Positions 34,488 to 43,064 of a stretch of 43,064 nt of DNA are shown piece by piece. The translations under genes and the position numbers were made by a program. Source of the DNA: Poseidonibacter ostreae (lineage in GTDB: Bacteria > Campylobacterota > Campylobacteria > Campylobacterales > Arcobacteraceae); NCBI RefSeq assembly GCF_009208075.1, contig NZ_WFKJ01000025.1, positions 1 through 43,064 of the forward strand. Direction: 5' to 3'. Position 1 is the first letter of the stretch. Each line of letters opens with the position of its first letter. The notes beneath the pieces are model-generated. The model saw only the letters and a list, made by a program, of their open reading frames with translations. It ran no database searches and was not told the DNA's origin.

Positions 34488-35714
34488 TTGCATTTAATTA
34501 CCATAATTAAAAATATTTCAAGAATAGATTATATAAACTATTTAATTTTATTTTATGCATTCTTACTACCATTATCATTAGATATAACAAGAACAATTTC
34601 CATTATCTTAATAATACTTTGGATTAGTGGAAAAGATAGATTTGAGACCTCTATTCCAAAACCACTTATAATATTTTTAGCTTTTATAGGAATTTCTTTT
34701 ATCTCTTATTTTTGGAGTGATTCAACCTTTCAAGAAGTTTTCAAATATATCAAAAGATATTGGTATTTTTTTCCAGCTTTTATTATTTATAAATACATAA
34801 AAAAAGTATATATAGAATATGCAATAAGTACTTTTCTACTAGGTATGTTCGTAAGTGAAATGATATCATTTAGTATTTATTTTCATATAATAAGTCCTTT
34901 TGGTTTAGCTAATACAACTACACCATCACCATTTATGCAGCATACAATGTATAGTATATTTCTAGCAGCTACTTCAATATTTTTACTAGGAAGACTTTTG
35001 TATGAAAAAAATATTAAATATCAGATAGTATATTTTTTATTTTTTTTAAGTGTAGCGATTAATTTATTTATAAATACAGGAAGAACAGGTCAGATTGCAT
35101 TTTTTGGTGCATTAATAATACTTTTTATATACAAATATAAACTACGTATTAAAAGTATTTTTCTTTCTTTTTTGACTATTATTTTTATACTTTTTGCAGC
35201 ATACAACTTTTCACCTAATTTTGAAAATAGAATGAATCAAACTGAACAAAGTGTTAATAAAATGCTAAAAAAAGATGATTATTCTACATCTTTTGGAATT
35301 AGAGCTGCTTTTTGGATTATTAGTAAAGAGATGTTTCTAGATTCACCTATATTAGGAGTTGGAACGGCTAATCATCTAAGTAAAATGAAAATAACTATAG
35401 AGGAAAAACTACCACACTTAAAAATTAATAAAGGATATCTTCATTTCCATAATCAATACTTAGAAGTTTTAGTTCAACTTGGAATTATAGGATTATTTAT
35501 ATTTTTATTATTTTTATATAGTATTATTAAAATAAAAATTTTAAATTATGAAATTCACTTGCTAAAAATTGGTTTTATTTCAGTATTTATTTTAGGTATG
35601 ATAACAGATAATATTTTATGGCTTAATATGACTATCATGTTATTCTCATTTATTTTAGGTTTACTTCTTGCACAAAATAAATATGAACAGAAAAGATTAA
35701 AAGAGGAAAATTAA
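34488..35714 (+). CDS. O-antigen ligase-family protein (WaaL/RfaL type)
   Basis: A 408-residue membrane protein with about 11-12 hydrophobic helices. It has the large periplasmic loop (about 265-325) typical of the family: GIRAAFWIISKEMFLDSPILGVG, then HFHNQYLEVLVQLGIIGL. The H-N-x-x-L-E segment carries the His essential in WaaL. It joins O-antigen from undecaprenyl pyrophosphate to lipid A-core in the outer leaflet of the inner membrane. The start is TTG, supported by CAGGA 7 bp upstream; no ATG is available nearby. It is one of only two plus-strand genes in the locus, followed 1 bp later by a fucosyltransferase. Confidence 0.88.
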   Translation: MHLITIIKNISRIDYINYLILFYAFLLPLSLDITRTISIILIILWISGKDRFETSIPKPLIIFLAFIGISFISYFWSDSTFQEVFKYIKRYWYFFPAFIIYKYIKKVYIEYAISTFLLGMFVSEMISFSIYFHIISPFGLANTTTPSPFMQHTMYSIFLAATSIFLLGRLLYEKNIKYQIVYFLFFLSVAINLFINTGRTGQIAFFGALIILFIYKYKLRIKSIFLSFLTIIFILFAAYNFSPNFENRMNQTEQSVNKMLKKDDYSTSFGIRAAFWIISKEMFLDSPILGVGTANHLSKMKITIEEKLPHLKINKGYLHFHNQYLEVLVQLGIIGLFIFLLFLYSIIKIKILNYEIHLLKIGFISVFILGMITDNILWLNMTIMLFSFILGLLLAQNKYEQKRLKEEN

Positions 35715-35715
35715 T

Positions 35716-36561
35716 ATGGTCATTATAAGAATAATTGGAGGATTAGGTAATCAAATGTTTCAATATGCATATGCAAAAGCATTACAAAAAAAAGGATATA
35801 ATGTAAAAATTGATATTACTGCATTTGAGACATACAAATTACATGGTGGGTACCAACTTAACAAATTTGATTTAGATTTAAAAGAAGCGACGAAGGAAGA
35901 GATTAAATCATTTTATAAAAAAGATATTATTTCTCAAATATTAAATAGATTAAATATCAAACATACAATAATTAAAGAAAAGGGATTATCTTTTAAGAGA
36001 AGACTTTTAAAACCAAGTGATAATACATATATACAAGGTTATTTTCAATCTGAAAAGTACTTATCAGATATTACTAATATTAATGAAATTTTTACAATTA
36101 ATAATCCAATATCAAACTACTCTAATGAAATTAAAAAAGACATATTAGATTCTAATAATAGCTGTTCAATACATATAAGAAGAGGTGATTATATAAATGA
36201 TCCTATATTTGAAGTATGTGAAATAGATTATTATGAAAAAACAATGAAGTTTATGGAAGAAAAAATTGGGAATATAACCTATTTTGTATTTTCCAATGAT
36301 ATAAAATGGGTGAAAGAAAATATAAAAGCAAAAAATATAATCTATATAAATTCAGATGAGCCAAGGATTCCACATGAAGACATATTATTAATGTCTTTAT
36401 GTAAGAATAATATAATTGCAAATAGTAGTTTTAGTTGGTGGGGAGCATATTTAAATCAAAATAAAGAAAAACTAATAATTGCACCTAAAAAATGGTTTAA
36501 AACTGCAAAAAAAATAAAACAATCAAAAGATTTAGTACCAAAAAGTTGGATTAGATTATAA
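35716..36561 (+). CDS. Alpha-1,2-fucosyltransferase (GT11)
   Basis: A 281-residue protein. It opens IRIIGGLGNQMFQYAYAKAL (about 4-23), and the central SIHIRRGDYI motif (about 153-162) is the H-x-R-R-x-D peptide conserved in GT11 enzymes. NSSFSWWGAYL near the C terminus is the third conserved motif. These enzymes transfer fucose from GDP-fucose in alpha-1,2 linkage, forming H-antigen-like structures on LPS. No GDP-fucose synthesis genes (gmd/fcl) are in the window. It starts 1 bp after the O-antigen ligase gene and ends 2 bp from a convergent glycosyltransferase. An A8 run near 35786 could allow slippage. Confidence 0.9.
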   Translation: MVIIRIIGGLGNQMFQYAYAKALQKKGYNVKIDITAFETYKLHGGYQLNKFDLDLKEATKEEIKSFYKKDIISQILNRLNIKHTIIKEKGLSFKRRLLKPSDNTYIQGYFQSEKYLSDITNINEIFTINNPISNYSNEIKKDILDSNNSCSIHIRRGDYINDPIFEVCEIDYYEKTMKFMEEKIGNITYFVFSNDIKWVKENIKAKNIIYINSDEPRIPHEDILLMSLCKNNIIANSSFSWWGAYLNQNKEKLIIAPKKWFKTAKKIKQSKDLVPKSWIRL

Positions 36562-36563
36562 TT

Positions 36564-37565
36564 TTAGAAATACTTAATTAAATTTATTTTATCTCTCGTT
36601 CTTAACTTAATATGTTTAAAAAGGTTCATCTTTTTGTACTCATTATAAAGTTTGAAACCAAAGATATTTAAATCTTTTTTATAAATCCAAAATAATAAAT
36701 TTGCACAAGACTTTTCAAGTTCTACTTGATTATAAATCTTAGTTGTTTTATTTTCTTCTAAAATATTTTCCAAGTTTTTATTTAATTCCTTAAAAGAATC
36801 AATACTTTTAAATTTATTATCATGGTAAAATAATTCATCACTAATTATATTAAAATCATTTAAAGAGGATTTTATTACTTCAACAATATAAAAATTTAAT
36901 ATATCTTTCTTTTTTATACTATTGTTATTATGTTTTCGATAATGAATTAATAACATATCTAAATTAATTAATTTTGAAACTTTACTAATTCTTCTCCATA
37001 AATCTAAATCTTCAGCCATACGTAAAGACTCATTAAAGAATAAATTATGCTCATGAATAAGCTTTTTTCTTAGCATTACACTAGAACAAGCAATAGAATT
37101 TGAGAAAAGGATATTTGCTTTTATGTGTTCAAAAGATGATGATAACTTTCTTAGTTTTCTTTTTGTAAAAAAGCCATAATTAGTAAAGCTTTCATAGTGA
37201 CCACCAGCTAATCCATAATCTTTATTATTCTCTAAAAATTCTACTTGTTTTTCAATTCTATATAAAGGACTAATATCATCTGCATCCATAAATGCTATAT
37301 ATTTTCCTTTTGCAATTTTCATTCCTCTATTTCTTGTTGCGCTAACTCCTATATTTTTTTCATTAGGTTTATAATTAATTTTTGTTGATTTATTTTTCAT
37401 TTTATTGATTACATTAATACTGTTATCTGTTGAACCATCATCTAATATTATTAATTCAATATTTTTATATGTTTGTTCTATTATGGAATTAATAGCTTCT
37501 TCTAAATATTTTTCACCATTAAATACTGGCATAATAACTGACACAAGTGGATTATTTAGATTCAA
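36564..37565 (-). CDS. Glycosyltransferase family 2
   Basis: A 333-residue GT-A enzyme. It opens PLVSVIMPVFNGEKYLEEAI (about 5-24), has ILDDGSTDNS at about 39-48, and KGKYIAFMDADDIS (about 90-103) carries the D-x-D metal site. The conserved EDLDLWRRIS follows near residue 183. It transfers a sugar from a nucleotide sugar to a growing glycan on the cytosolic face of the membrane. The donor cannot be predicted. It is the last gene of the six-gene minus-strand run starting at 42581, 2 bp after the preceding GT4 gene. Confidence 0.93.
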   Translation of the reverse strand: MNLNNPLVSVIMPVFNGEKYLEEAINSIIEQTYKNIELIILDDGSTDNSINVINKMKNKSTKINYKPNEKNIGVSATRNRGMKIAKGKYIAFMDADDISPLYRIEKQVEFLENNKDYGLAGGHYESFTNYGFFTKRKLRKLSSSFEHIKANILFSNSIACSSVMLRKKLIHEHNLFFNESLRMAEDLDLWRRISKVSKLINLDMLLIHYRKHNNNSIKKKDILNFYIVEVIKSSLNDFNIISDELFYHDNKFKSIDSFKELNKNLENILEENKTTKIYNQVELEKSCANLLFWIYKKDLNIFGFKLYNEYKKMNLFKHIKLRTRDKINLIKYF

Positions 37566-37567
37566 AG

Positions 37568-38641
37568 TTATTCCTTTATCAAACTTATTAATGACTTATA
37601 AATATAATCTTCATTAAATTTATTTATCAGTTCTTTTTTTATTTCAATTTTTTTATTTAAAGCCTCGTCAATTTTAAGAGCCAATTTTTTTGAATCACCT
37701 ACAGGAACAAGCCATTTAGATAAATTCTCAGTTAAAATTTCTTTGGGTCCTGTTGGGCAATCTGTACTGATGACTGGTGTATTTAATATAAGTGATTCAA
37801 TTACTACTGTTGGTAAACCTTCTCTACTAGAAGAAAGTACCAAGAGTTTTGCATTATTTATATACTTATATGGGTTTTTTTTAAAACCCGTAATAATAAC
37901 TCTTTTTTCAAGTTTTCTATTCTTAATCATCTGAGATAATTCTTGGTTATATTCTGCTAATATCAATAATTTAATATTTGTATTCTTTAAAAGCTTGAAA
38001 GAATCTAGCAAGATATCATATCTTTTTTCTTTCCTAAATGCAGAAGGTGAAATGATATAGTCAAATTCATAACGAATATCCTCTTCTCCTTTTTTTATAA
38101 TATCTATAAAATCAAATGGATTGTAAATTGTTTGTATCGTTTTTGGTTTAATATCTAAAGATATGAAATCATCTTTCATTTCATTGCTTATTGTAATTAA
38201 ATTTTCATTATTATATAAATACTTGTAAAGCTTTATTTTTTTATTTGCAAGTTTTTTTGAAAAGGCTTCTATTTCAGCTTTATATGATGTATGAATAACA
38301 AAATATTTATTATTATGCTTTAACTCTTTTACTGTTCTATCTGATCTTGGAAGATTTGATAGAACTAAATCAAAGTCACCAAATAATTTCATTTTAGACG
38401 CTAAGATTTTAGCATAAAGTTTATATCCAAGTTTTCCAAATAATTTAAATTTATTTTTTTTATTAGTTAATGGAATAACTGGAAATCCTAAATTTTCTGT
38501 GTTATAAGATTTTATGTCCTCTAATAAAAATAAAACAACTTTATTACTTTTTTTATGAAATAGTTTTGCTTGTGTAAGTGCTATTTTTTCACCTCCACTT
38601 CCAGCTAAATTAGTTACTACTACAGCTATTCTTTTATTCAT
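37568..38641 (-). CDS. Glycosyltransferase family 4
   Basis: A 357-residue GT-B enzyme. The N-terminal VVTNLAGSGGEKIALTQAKLF (about 8-28) is the acceptor-side glycine-rich loop. The C-terminal ALRKEKRYD-like segment is followed by LLVLSSSREGLPTVVIESLI (about 267-286), the classic E-G-x-P-x-x-x-x-E motif that grips the nucleotide sugar. TPVISTDCPTGPKEIL completes the site. It adds a hexose or amino sugar to the lipid-linked glycan; the specificity is unknown. It overlaps the ELM1-like gene by 4 bp (ATGA), which marks tight translational coupling. Confidence 0.93.
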   Translation of the reverse strand: MNKRIAVVVTNLAGSGGEKIALTQAKLFHKKSNKVVLFLLEDIKSYNTENLGFPVIPLTNKKNKFKLFGKLGYKLYAKILASKMKLFGDFDLVLSNLPRSDRTVKELKHNNKYFVIHTSYKAEIEAFSKKLANKKIKLYKYLYNNENLITISNEMKDDFISLDIKPKTIQTIYNPFDFIDIIKKGEEDIRYEFDYIISPSAFRKEKRYDILLDSFKLLKNTNIKLLILAEYNQELSQMIKNRKLEKRVIITGFKKNPYKYINNAKLLVLSSSREGLPTVVIESLILNTPVISTDCPTGPKEILTENLSKWLVPVGDSKKLALKIDEALNKKIEIKKELINKFNEDYIYKSLISLIKE

Positions 38642-39651
38642 ATAAGTAGTTTCATTTTTAATTTTTTTTCTAATTTCTCAGATAAATTTTCAATTCTAAA
38701 ACTTTTGTTATCAAAATCATTTTTTTCTAAATTAAAAATTCTTTTTATTTTTTTCTCATTTTCAAACTTTTCTAAGATTCTATTATAATTTGTATTATCA
38801 GTATTTAGATTATTACTTATTGTAAATACAGGTTTTAATGAAGTAATAGCTTCACTAATCATTGAAGCACTCTCTTCTGTAACAAATATAAACTTAGATA
38901 ATCCAAGAAATGACAATAAAACTTTTTCTTCTTTTTTATTAAAAGAAACAAAATATGTACAATAATCAAATAGTTCTTTTTCTAATTTGTTCTCAATATC
39001 TAGTGAAGTCCTTCTAGATGTTGTAATAAGCCATTTTATATTTTTTTCTTTTGATACTTTTTTTACAAAGTAAATAAGTTTGTTATAAAACTCTTCATCA
39101 TATTTGTATCCACTTCCATCTCCACCAATTAACAATGCGTAGTGAATAATTTTTTTATCAATGATATTGGCTTTTAGAAACTCTTCAGATTTTTTCTTTA
39201 AACTATCTTCATTAATTATACTAGGAGCAACGTCAAGTATAATTTGATTTTTATATCCTAAATCAATTACAGTAGTAATACAAAAGAATAATTCTTCTTT
39301 TAAACCTCTTAGCGCACCATTTAGAATATTTTTTGAATTATATGCTTTACTTAACCATACATTTAAATTTGCAGTATTTCCACCCGTTGAAATTATCAAG
39401 TCAGGTTTTGATAAAGGTAAATTATATTTTTTAAAAAATAGAGATAAATATTTTAAATTGAATCTATTAGTAAAAAAAAATGTAAACTTATTTAATAAAA
39501 ATTTTAAAAACTTTCTACTTATTTTATTTTTTATTTCTACTTCAATAAATTCTATATTAGAATTTGGATAAATATTTTTTAAAGCAACTAATAAACCTTC
39601 TGTTTGATTATAATGTCCTGGTTTATCATCTCTTATAATTAAAATATTCAC
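38638..39651 (-). CDS. ELM1/GtrOC1-family protein, probable glycosyltransferase-like
   Basis: A 337-residue protein. The start NILIIRDDKPGHYNQTEGL, the middle LIISTGGNTANLNVWL and IHYALLIGGDGSGYKYDEEF, and the late FIFVTEESASMISEAI are hallmarks of the ELM1/GtrOC1 family (DUF1022 type). Bacterial members occur in LPS and capsule loci and have a GT-B-like layout, but their reaction is not established. It overlaps both neighbours by 4 bp. An A9 run on the plus strand (39472-39480, T9 in the gene) falls in codons for KFTFFFTNRF and could slip to turn the gene off. Confidence 0.8.
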   Translation of the reverse strand: MNILIIRDDKPGHYNQTEGLLVALKNIYPNSNIEFIEVEIKNKISRKFLKFLLNKFTFFFTNRFNLKYLSLFFKKYNLPLSKPDLIISTGGNTANLNVWLSKAYNSKNILNGALRGLKEELFFCITTVIDLGYKNQIILDVAPSIINEDSLKKKSEEFLKANIIDKKIIHYALLIGGDGSGYKYDEEFYNKLIYFVKKVSKEKNIKWLITTSRRTSLDIENKLEKELFDYCTYFVSFNKKEEKVLLSFLGLSKFIFVTEESASMISEAITSLKPVFTISNNLNTDNTNYNRILEKFENEKKIKRIFNLEKNDFDNKSFRIENLSEKLEKKLKMKLLI

Positions 39652-40661
39652 GTTAAAACCTTCTCATAAATATTAATAGTTTCATTAGTCATATACTTTG
39701 TAGTAAATTTTTCTTGTGATTGTTTATAAATTGGCTTAAAATAAGAATTAGTTTTTTCATAATCATTTTTTATATCATTAATTTTAAGAGCTAATGCCTT
39801 ATTGTTATCATATTCAATAATAAAATCACTTCCTATTATATCTTTAATATCTGAAACATCAGTAGAAATGATAGGTGTTTGGCAAGATAATGTCTCTATT
39901 AAAGTATAAGGAAATCCTTCTTTTTGTGACGTCATTACAAATAAGTTACTACTTTTTATTATTTCTTTTGCTTTTAAATTATTTAAATTTCCTGTAAAGG
40001 TAATGTTTTTATCTAAAGATAAACGAGTAGCTAGTTTTTTTAATTTACTTTCTTCTTTCCCCTCACCAACCAAAATTAAATGAACATTGTCGGTATACTT
40101 TAAAGAAGAAATTAATACATCAAATCTTTTAACAAAACTTAATCTACCAACAGAACAAATAATGAATTTTTCTTTAGGAATATTATATTTATCATATAAA
40201 TTAATATTATTTATATTTTCTAGTTTGATCCCATTATAAATTGTAGTTTTATTTTTAATATTCAAATTTTCTGCAATTTTATTTGATACGGAAATAACAT
40301 AATCTGATTTATAAAATGATGATAAGTTTTTTTTATAACTATGAAGAGTAGATACAATTTTTGAGTTAATAAACATTTTTAATTTAACAACTATTGAAGT
40401 AGCTTTATTAGCTTGAGAGTGAATAATATCAAATTTTTCTTCTCTTAAAATTTCATATAATTTGTACAACATAAATATATTATTTCTACTTTTTGTTAAA
40501 TCAAATGATATAAATCTAATTCCATCAAATTCGCTTTTGAATTTTTCATGTGCAATTACTGTAATATCAAAATTTCTTTTTTTTAATTCTTTCGATAATT
40601 CTATAGTGTGTTTTTCCAAACCACCATCTTCATTACCAGCAAGGACTTGACAAATTTTCAT
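39648..40661 (-). CDS. Glycosyltransferase family 4
   Basis: A 337-residue GT-B enzyme. The N-terminal VLAGNEDGGLEKHTIELSKE (about 6-25) is the GG-E-x-H donor/acceptor loop. IICSVGRLSFVKRFDVLISS (about 167-186) opens the second domain. SSNLFVMTSQKEGFPYTLIE (about 231-250) is the E-G-x-x-x-x-x-x-E nucleotide-sugar site. This is the same architecture as the paralogues at 37568 and 41478, but the sequences are well diverged, so each probably makes a different linkage. The start overlaps the deacetylase gene by 4 bp. Confidence 0.93.
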   Translation of the reverse strand: MKICQVLAGNEDGGLEKHTIELSKELKKRNFDITVIAHEKFKSEFDGIRFISFDLTKSRNNIFMLYKLYEILREEKFDIIHSQANKATSIVVKLKMFINSKIVSTLHSYKKNLSSFYKSDYVISVSNKIAENLNIKNKTTIYNGIKLENINNINLYDKYNIPKEKFIICSVGRLSFVKRFDVLISSLKYTDNVHLILVGEGKEESKLKKLATRLSLDKNITFTGNLNNLKAKEIIKSSNLFVMTSQKEGFPYTLIETLSCQTPIISTDVSDIKDIIGSDFIIEYDNNKALALKINDIKNDYEKTNSYFKPIYKQSQEKFTTKYMTNETINIYEKVLT

Positions 40662-41476
40662 TTATTAACTCCTCTTAATCCTCTTTTAATTTTGATTTTA
40701 AATGCAAATATATTATCTTTACCACTAATTGTAACTCTTTTCAATTCAAAAAGAGTTTTATTTTTTAAATCATCAATTCCTTTTTCAGTTGTAGTTGCAT
40801 TTGTATAAGCGACTTCTCTTACAATGCTAACATCTTCCTTATCATAAATTCCAAAAGGATAACAAAAAGAATTACACTTTATGTTGAACTCTTTTTCAAT
40901 CTCTTTTTTTGAATTAAATATTTCATGCTCTTTTTCTATTTTAGATAAAGAAGATAAATTATCATGAGTCATTGTATGAGAACCAATTTCTATTAATCCT
41001 GATTCAATTAATTCTTTTACTTGATTATTTGATAATTTACTTTCTCTTTTAAGTTCACCAGAACTATTTTTCTTTTTTCTTTTTGAAGACCACTCTCTGT
41101 CATGTCTATCAACAACTAAATATATTGTTGCTTTTGCATTATATTTTTTTAATATTGGTAAAGCATTAGTATAATTATCTTCATATCCATCATCGAAAGT
41201 AATTGCAATTGACTTTTCAGGCAAATTATCTTTATTTAATATTAATTCATTCATTGTAAAAAAGGTCCAATTGTCATCATTTAAAAACTTAATTTGTTTT
41301 TCAAATTCTAAAGGAGACACTCTTAAACCATTGAATTTAGTACCTTTTTTATGTTCACTTATCATATGATACATAAGAACTCTTGGATAGGAGAAAGAAA
41401 CACTCTTTGTCCACCAAGCATATTTATAAGAATAATAAATAAAAATAAGAACAAGAATTAAAAATAACCATTCCAA
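40658..41476 (-). CDS. Membrane-anchored polysaccharide deacetylase (carbohydrate esterase 4 family)
   Basis: A 272-residue protein with one N-terminal membrane helix (about 3-20). It is followed by VLMYHMISEH and the NodB homology motifs SIAITFDDGYEDNYTNAL (catalytic and metal Asp pair) and IGSHTMTHDNLSSLS (metal-binding H-x-x-x-H). FCYPFGIYD gives motif 3. It removes acetyl groups from N-acetyl sugars, or cleaves related acyl groups, in a metal-dependent way. It sits between two GT4 genes (4-bp overlap and 1-bp gap), so the likely substrate is the lipid-linked glycan made by this locus rather than peptidoglycan. Confidence 0.9.
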   Translation of the reverse strand: MEWLFLILVLIFIYYSYKYAWWTKSVSFSYPRVLMYHMISEHKKGTKFNGLRVSPLEFEKQIKFLNDDNWTFFTMNELILNKDNLPEKSIAITFDDGYEDNYTNALPILKKYNAKATIYLVVDRHDREWSSKRKKKNSSGELKRESKLSNNQVKELIESGLIEIGSHTMTHDNLSSLSKIEKEHEIFNSKKEIEKEFNIKCNSFCYPFGIYDKEDVSIVREVAYTNATTTEKGIDDLKNKTLFELKRVTISGKDNIFAFKIKIKRGLRGVNK

Positions 41477-41477
41477 G

Positions 41478-42581
41478 CTAAATTACCTTTTTATAAACAT
41501 CTAAAGTTTTATCTAACATATTATTCAAAGAAAAACTATTAGAAATATAATTATATCCATCAAAACTTAAGCTTTTTGATTTTACTATTTTCTTAGCTAA
41601 TTCTTTTTCATCTCCCACTTCAAAGAAGAAGCCATTTTCATTTTCAATTATTATATCTTTTACACCACCATGATTTGTAGCAACAACAGGAGTATTTAGA
41701 GCAATTGATTCAGCAACAGCACGGCCAAAACTCTCTGCTTTCTTTGAAGAGCTTACAACTACATTACTTAATGCATATATTTCTGCTATTTTATTTTGAC
41801 TTCCTGTAAAAATGATATTTTCTTCTAAATTATATTCTTTAATTAGTTTTTTTAATGAAGATAAATAATCTTCTTTATCACTTCTTACTCCACCTACTAT
41901 TAGAGCTTTTACATTATGATTTTCTTTTTTTATAATAGAGATAGCCTTTATAAATGTTTCATAATCTTTTAATTGAGTTATTCTTCCTACAGTTGAAACA
42001 ATAAATTTGTTTTCTAAATCATATTTATTTTTAAAATCTTTTATAAAAGCATTATCAATATTTGATAAGTTAAATAATTCTAAATCAATTCCTCTAGGAA
42101 TTACTGCTATTATTTCATCTTTTGTTTGATAATTTTTTTGAATATACTCTTTAATACTATTACTTACGCAAATAACTGCATTTGATTTTGTCATTATTTT
42201 ACTATAAGAACTAACTGAATTAAAGCCATGTACGGTACTTACAACTTTGATATTTAAACTTTTATTTGCAAAATATACTAACCATGCAGGAACTCTACTT
42301 CTTACATGTAAAATATCTGGATTTAACTCTTTTAATATATTTCTTAATTTAAAAACTCTTGAAATTGAAGTAAAAATATTTTTACTACATACATCAAAAG
42401 TTATATGTTTACCACCATCTAAATCAATTTGATTTGATAGTTTACCTCCATTACTAATAACAATAGATTCAATATCTAATTTTGAATACTCACGGTTAAG
42501 TTCAACAACACCACGTTCAACTCCACCTTCATTAAGTTCAGGAAGTAACTGTATTACTTTCATGTTTTTTATAATTTCCAA
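41478..42581 (-). CDS. Glycosyltransferase family 4
   Basis: A 367-residue GT-B enzyme. It opens KVIQLLPELNEGGVERGVVE (about 8-27), with the GG-V-E-R loop typical of heptose- or hexose-adding GT4 enzymes. FIVSTVGRITQLKDYETFIK (about 193-212) is the domain junction. SNVVVSSSKKAESFGRAVAE (about 271-290) is the E-x-F-G-x-x-x-x-E donor-binding motif. The start overlaps the end of the nucleotide-sugar dehydrogenase gene by 13 bp; a second in-frame ATG a few codons later (KNMKV) is an alternative start without overlap. Confidence 0.93.
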   Translation of the reverse strand: MEIIKNMKVIQLLPELNEGGVERGVVELNREYSKLDIESIVISNGGKLSNQIDLDGGKHITFDVCSKNIFTSISRVFKLRNILKELNPDILHVRSRVPAWLVYFANKSLNIKVVSTVHGFNSVSSYSKIMTKSNAVICVSNSIKEYIQKNYQTKDEIIAVIPRGIDLELFNLSNIDNAFIKDFKNKYDLENKFIVSTVGRITQLKDYETFIKAISIIKKENHNVKALIVGGVRSDKEDYLSSLKKLIKEYNLEENIIFTGSQNKIAEIYALSNVVVSSSKKAESFGRAVAESIALNTPVVATNHGGVKDIIIENENGFFFEVGDEKELAKKIVKSKSLSFDGYNYISNSFSLNNMLDKTLDVYKKVI

Positions 42582-43064
42582 TCAGGATTAGGAACTATTC
42601 CTTTAACATCAGTTATTAAAACTTCACCATTAATAATACCTTCATACTGTTCTTGAGTGATTTCTTTAAACTTATCATGTCCAACTGCTACAATTATTGC
42701 TTCATATTTTTTATCATTTTCTAAAGGATTATTAACAAAGTTATAATCATAATAATCTTTATCTTTTTCATCTATCCATGGTTCATATACATCTATTTTT
42801 GCACCATATTCTTGTAATTCATGAATAATATCAACTACTTTTGTATTTCTTATATCTGGGCAGTTTTCTTTAAAAGTTAAACCCATTACTAAAATATTAG
42901 CATCTTTAATAAGCTTACCTTTTTTAATCATTAGTTTTATAGTCTTTTCAGCTATATATTTACCCATACCATTATTGATTTGTCTTGCACCTAAAATTAG
43001 ATTTGGTTTATATCCTAATTCTTCTGCTTTAAAAGTAAGATAATATGGATCTACACCAATACAG
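42569..43064 (-). CDS. Nucleotide-sugar (UDP-N-acetylhexosamine type) 6-dehydrogenase, C-terminal part
   Basis: The gene runs off the right edge; 165 codons are visible. The first complete codon is Cys in CIGVDPYYLTFKAEELGY, which is the catalytic-cysteine motif (GHCIGVDPYYL) of the WecC/TviB/WbpA branch of UDP-sugar dehydrogenases. The C-terminal NAD-like domain follows, with ILVMGLTFKENCPDIRNTKV and VYEPWIDEKD. The enzyme oxidises a UDP-N-acetylhexosamine to the uronic acid and supplies an acidic sugar to this polysaccharide. An ATG at 42967 is internal and not the real start. The last residues are GIVPNPDWKL. Confidence 0.9.
   Translation of the reverse strand, partial: CIGVDPYYLTFKAEELGYKPNLILGARQINNGMGKYIAEKTIKLMIKKGKLIKDANILVMGLTFKENCPDIRNTKVVDIIHELQEYGAKIDVYEPWIDEKDKDYYDYNFVNNPLENDKKYEAIIVAVGHDKFKEITQEQYEGIINGEVLITDVKGIVPNPDWKL

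Overview
The window looks like a chromosomal piece of a marine-type Arcobacter relative (Campylobacterota, Arcobacteraceae). The evidence is very low GC, Campylobacterota-style histidine kinases with an IAHQWRQPL H-box, an ArsS-like sensor kinase, a GyrA with Asn at the Ser83-equivalent position as in Helicobacter, and protein content typical of that family (TAXI-TRAP transporter, NhaA, SbtA, abundant two-component genes). The genus is an inference from composition and protein flavour, not from a marker-gene search.

Layout. Bases 1-70 hold a consensus sigma-70 promoter firing out of the left edge. 181-3143 carries a small cytochrome c, a tautomerase, a divergent AraC regulator/LysE exporter pair and a thioredoxin-like protein. 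3217-8140 is one minus-strand operon: TAXI binding protein, fused TRAP permease, LUD-domain protein and L-2-hydroxyglutarate oxidase. It is followed by its probable two-component system (response regulator 8610-9314, kinase 9331-11961). 12060-14489 has a chemoreceptor and a secreted single-Cache protein. 14726-15640 is a renalase-like flavoprotein. 15797-18767 is a compact operon joining a bicarbonate transporter (SbtA), its PII-like partner (SbtB) and the bicarbonate-using purine enzymes PurK/PurE. 19034-22508 has a 27-residue membrane peptide convergent with a nhaA-response regulator-kinase operon. An IS30-family element (22584-23698, TGT target duplication) sits upstream of nhaA. Three identical tRNA-Asn genes follow, with a consensus promoter and a terminator. 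24279-32452 is conserved housekeeping: hemE, yqhA, asd, gyrA, a DUF465 protein, argJ, a K+ channel and rpmB. From 32514 to the right edge is a surface-polysaccharide (LPS/O-antigen) locus: glycosyltransferases, O-antigen ligase, an alpha-1,2-fucosyltransferase, a polysaccharide deacetylase, an ELM1-like protein, a nucleotide-sugar dehydrogenase running off the edge, and a decayed gene remnant.

The most interesting signals are regulatory. Each of the two OmpR-type two-component systems appears to have its own operator made of two 7-bp direct repeats separated by 4 bp, the geometry known for PhoB/OmpR-family regulators. GTTTCAA-N4-GTTTCAA lies upstream of the TRAP operon and upstream of the kinase gene. 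TGTCAAG-N4-TGTCAAG lies upstream of the 27-residue peptide gene and upstream of the nhaA-regulator-kinase operon, in the same orientation and at a similar distance once the IS30 element is removed. The IS30 insertion therefore seems to have cut a Na+/H+ antiporter/two-component operon off from its own operator. The peptide is a candidate feedback partner of the kinase. The sbtA-sbtB-purK-purE arrangement suggests bicarbonate supply dedicated to purine synthesis.
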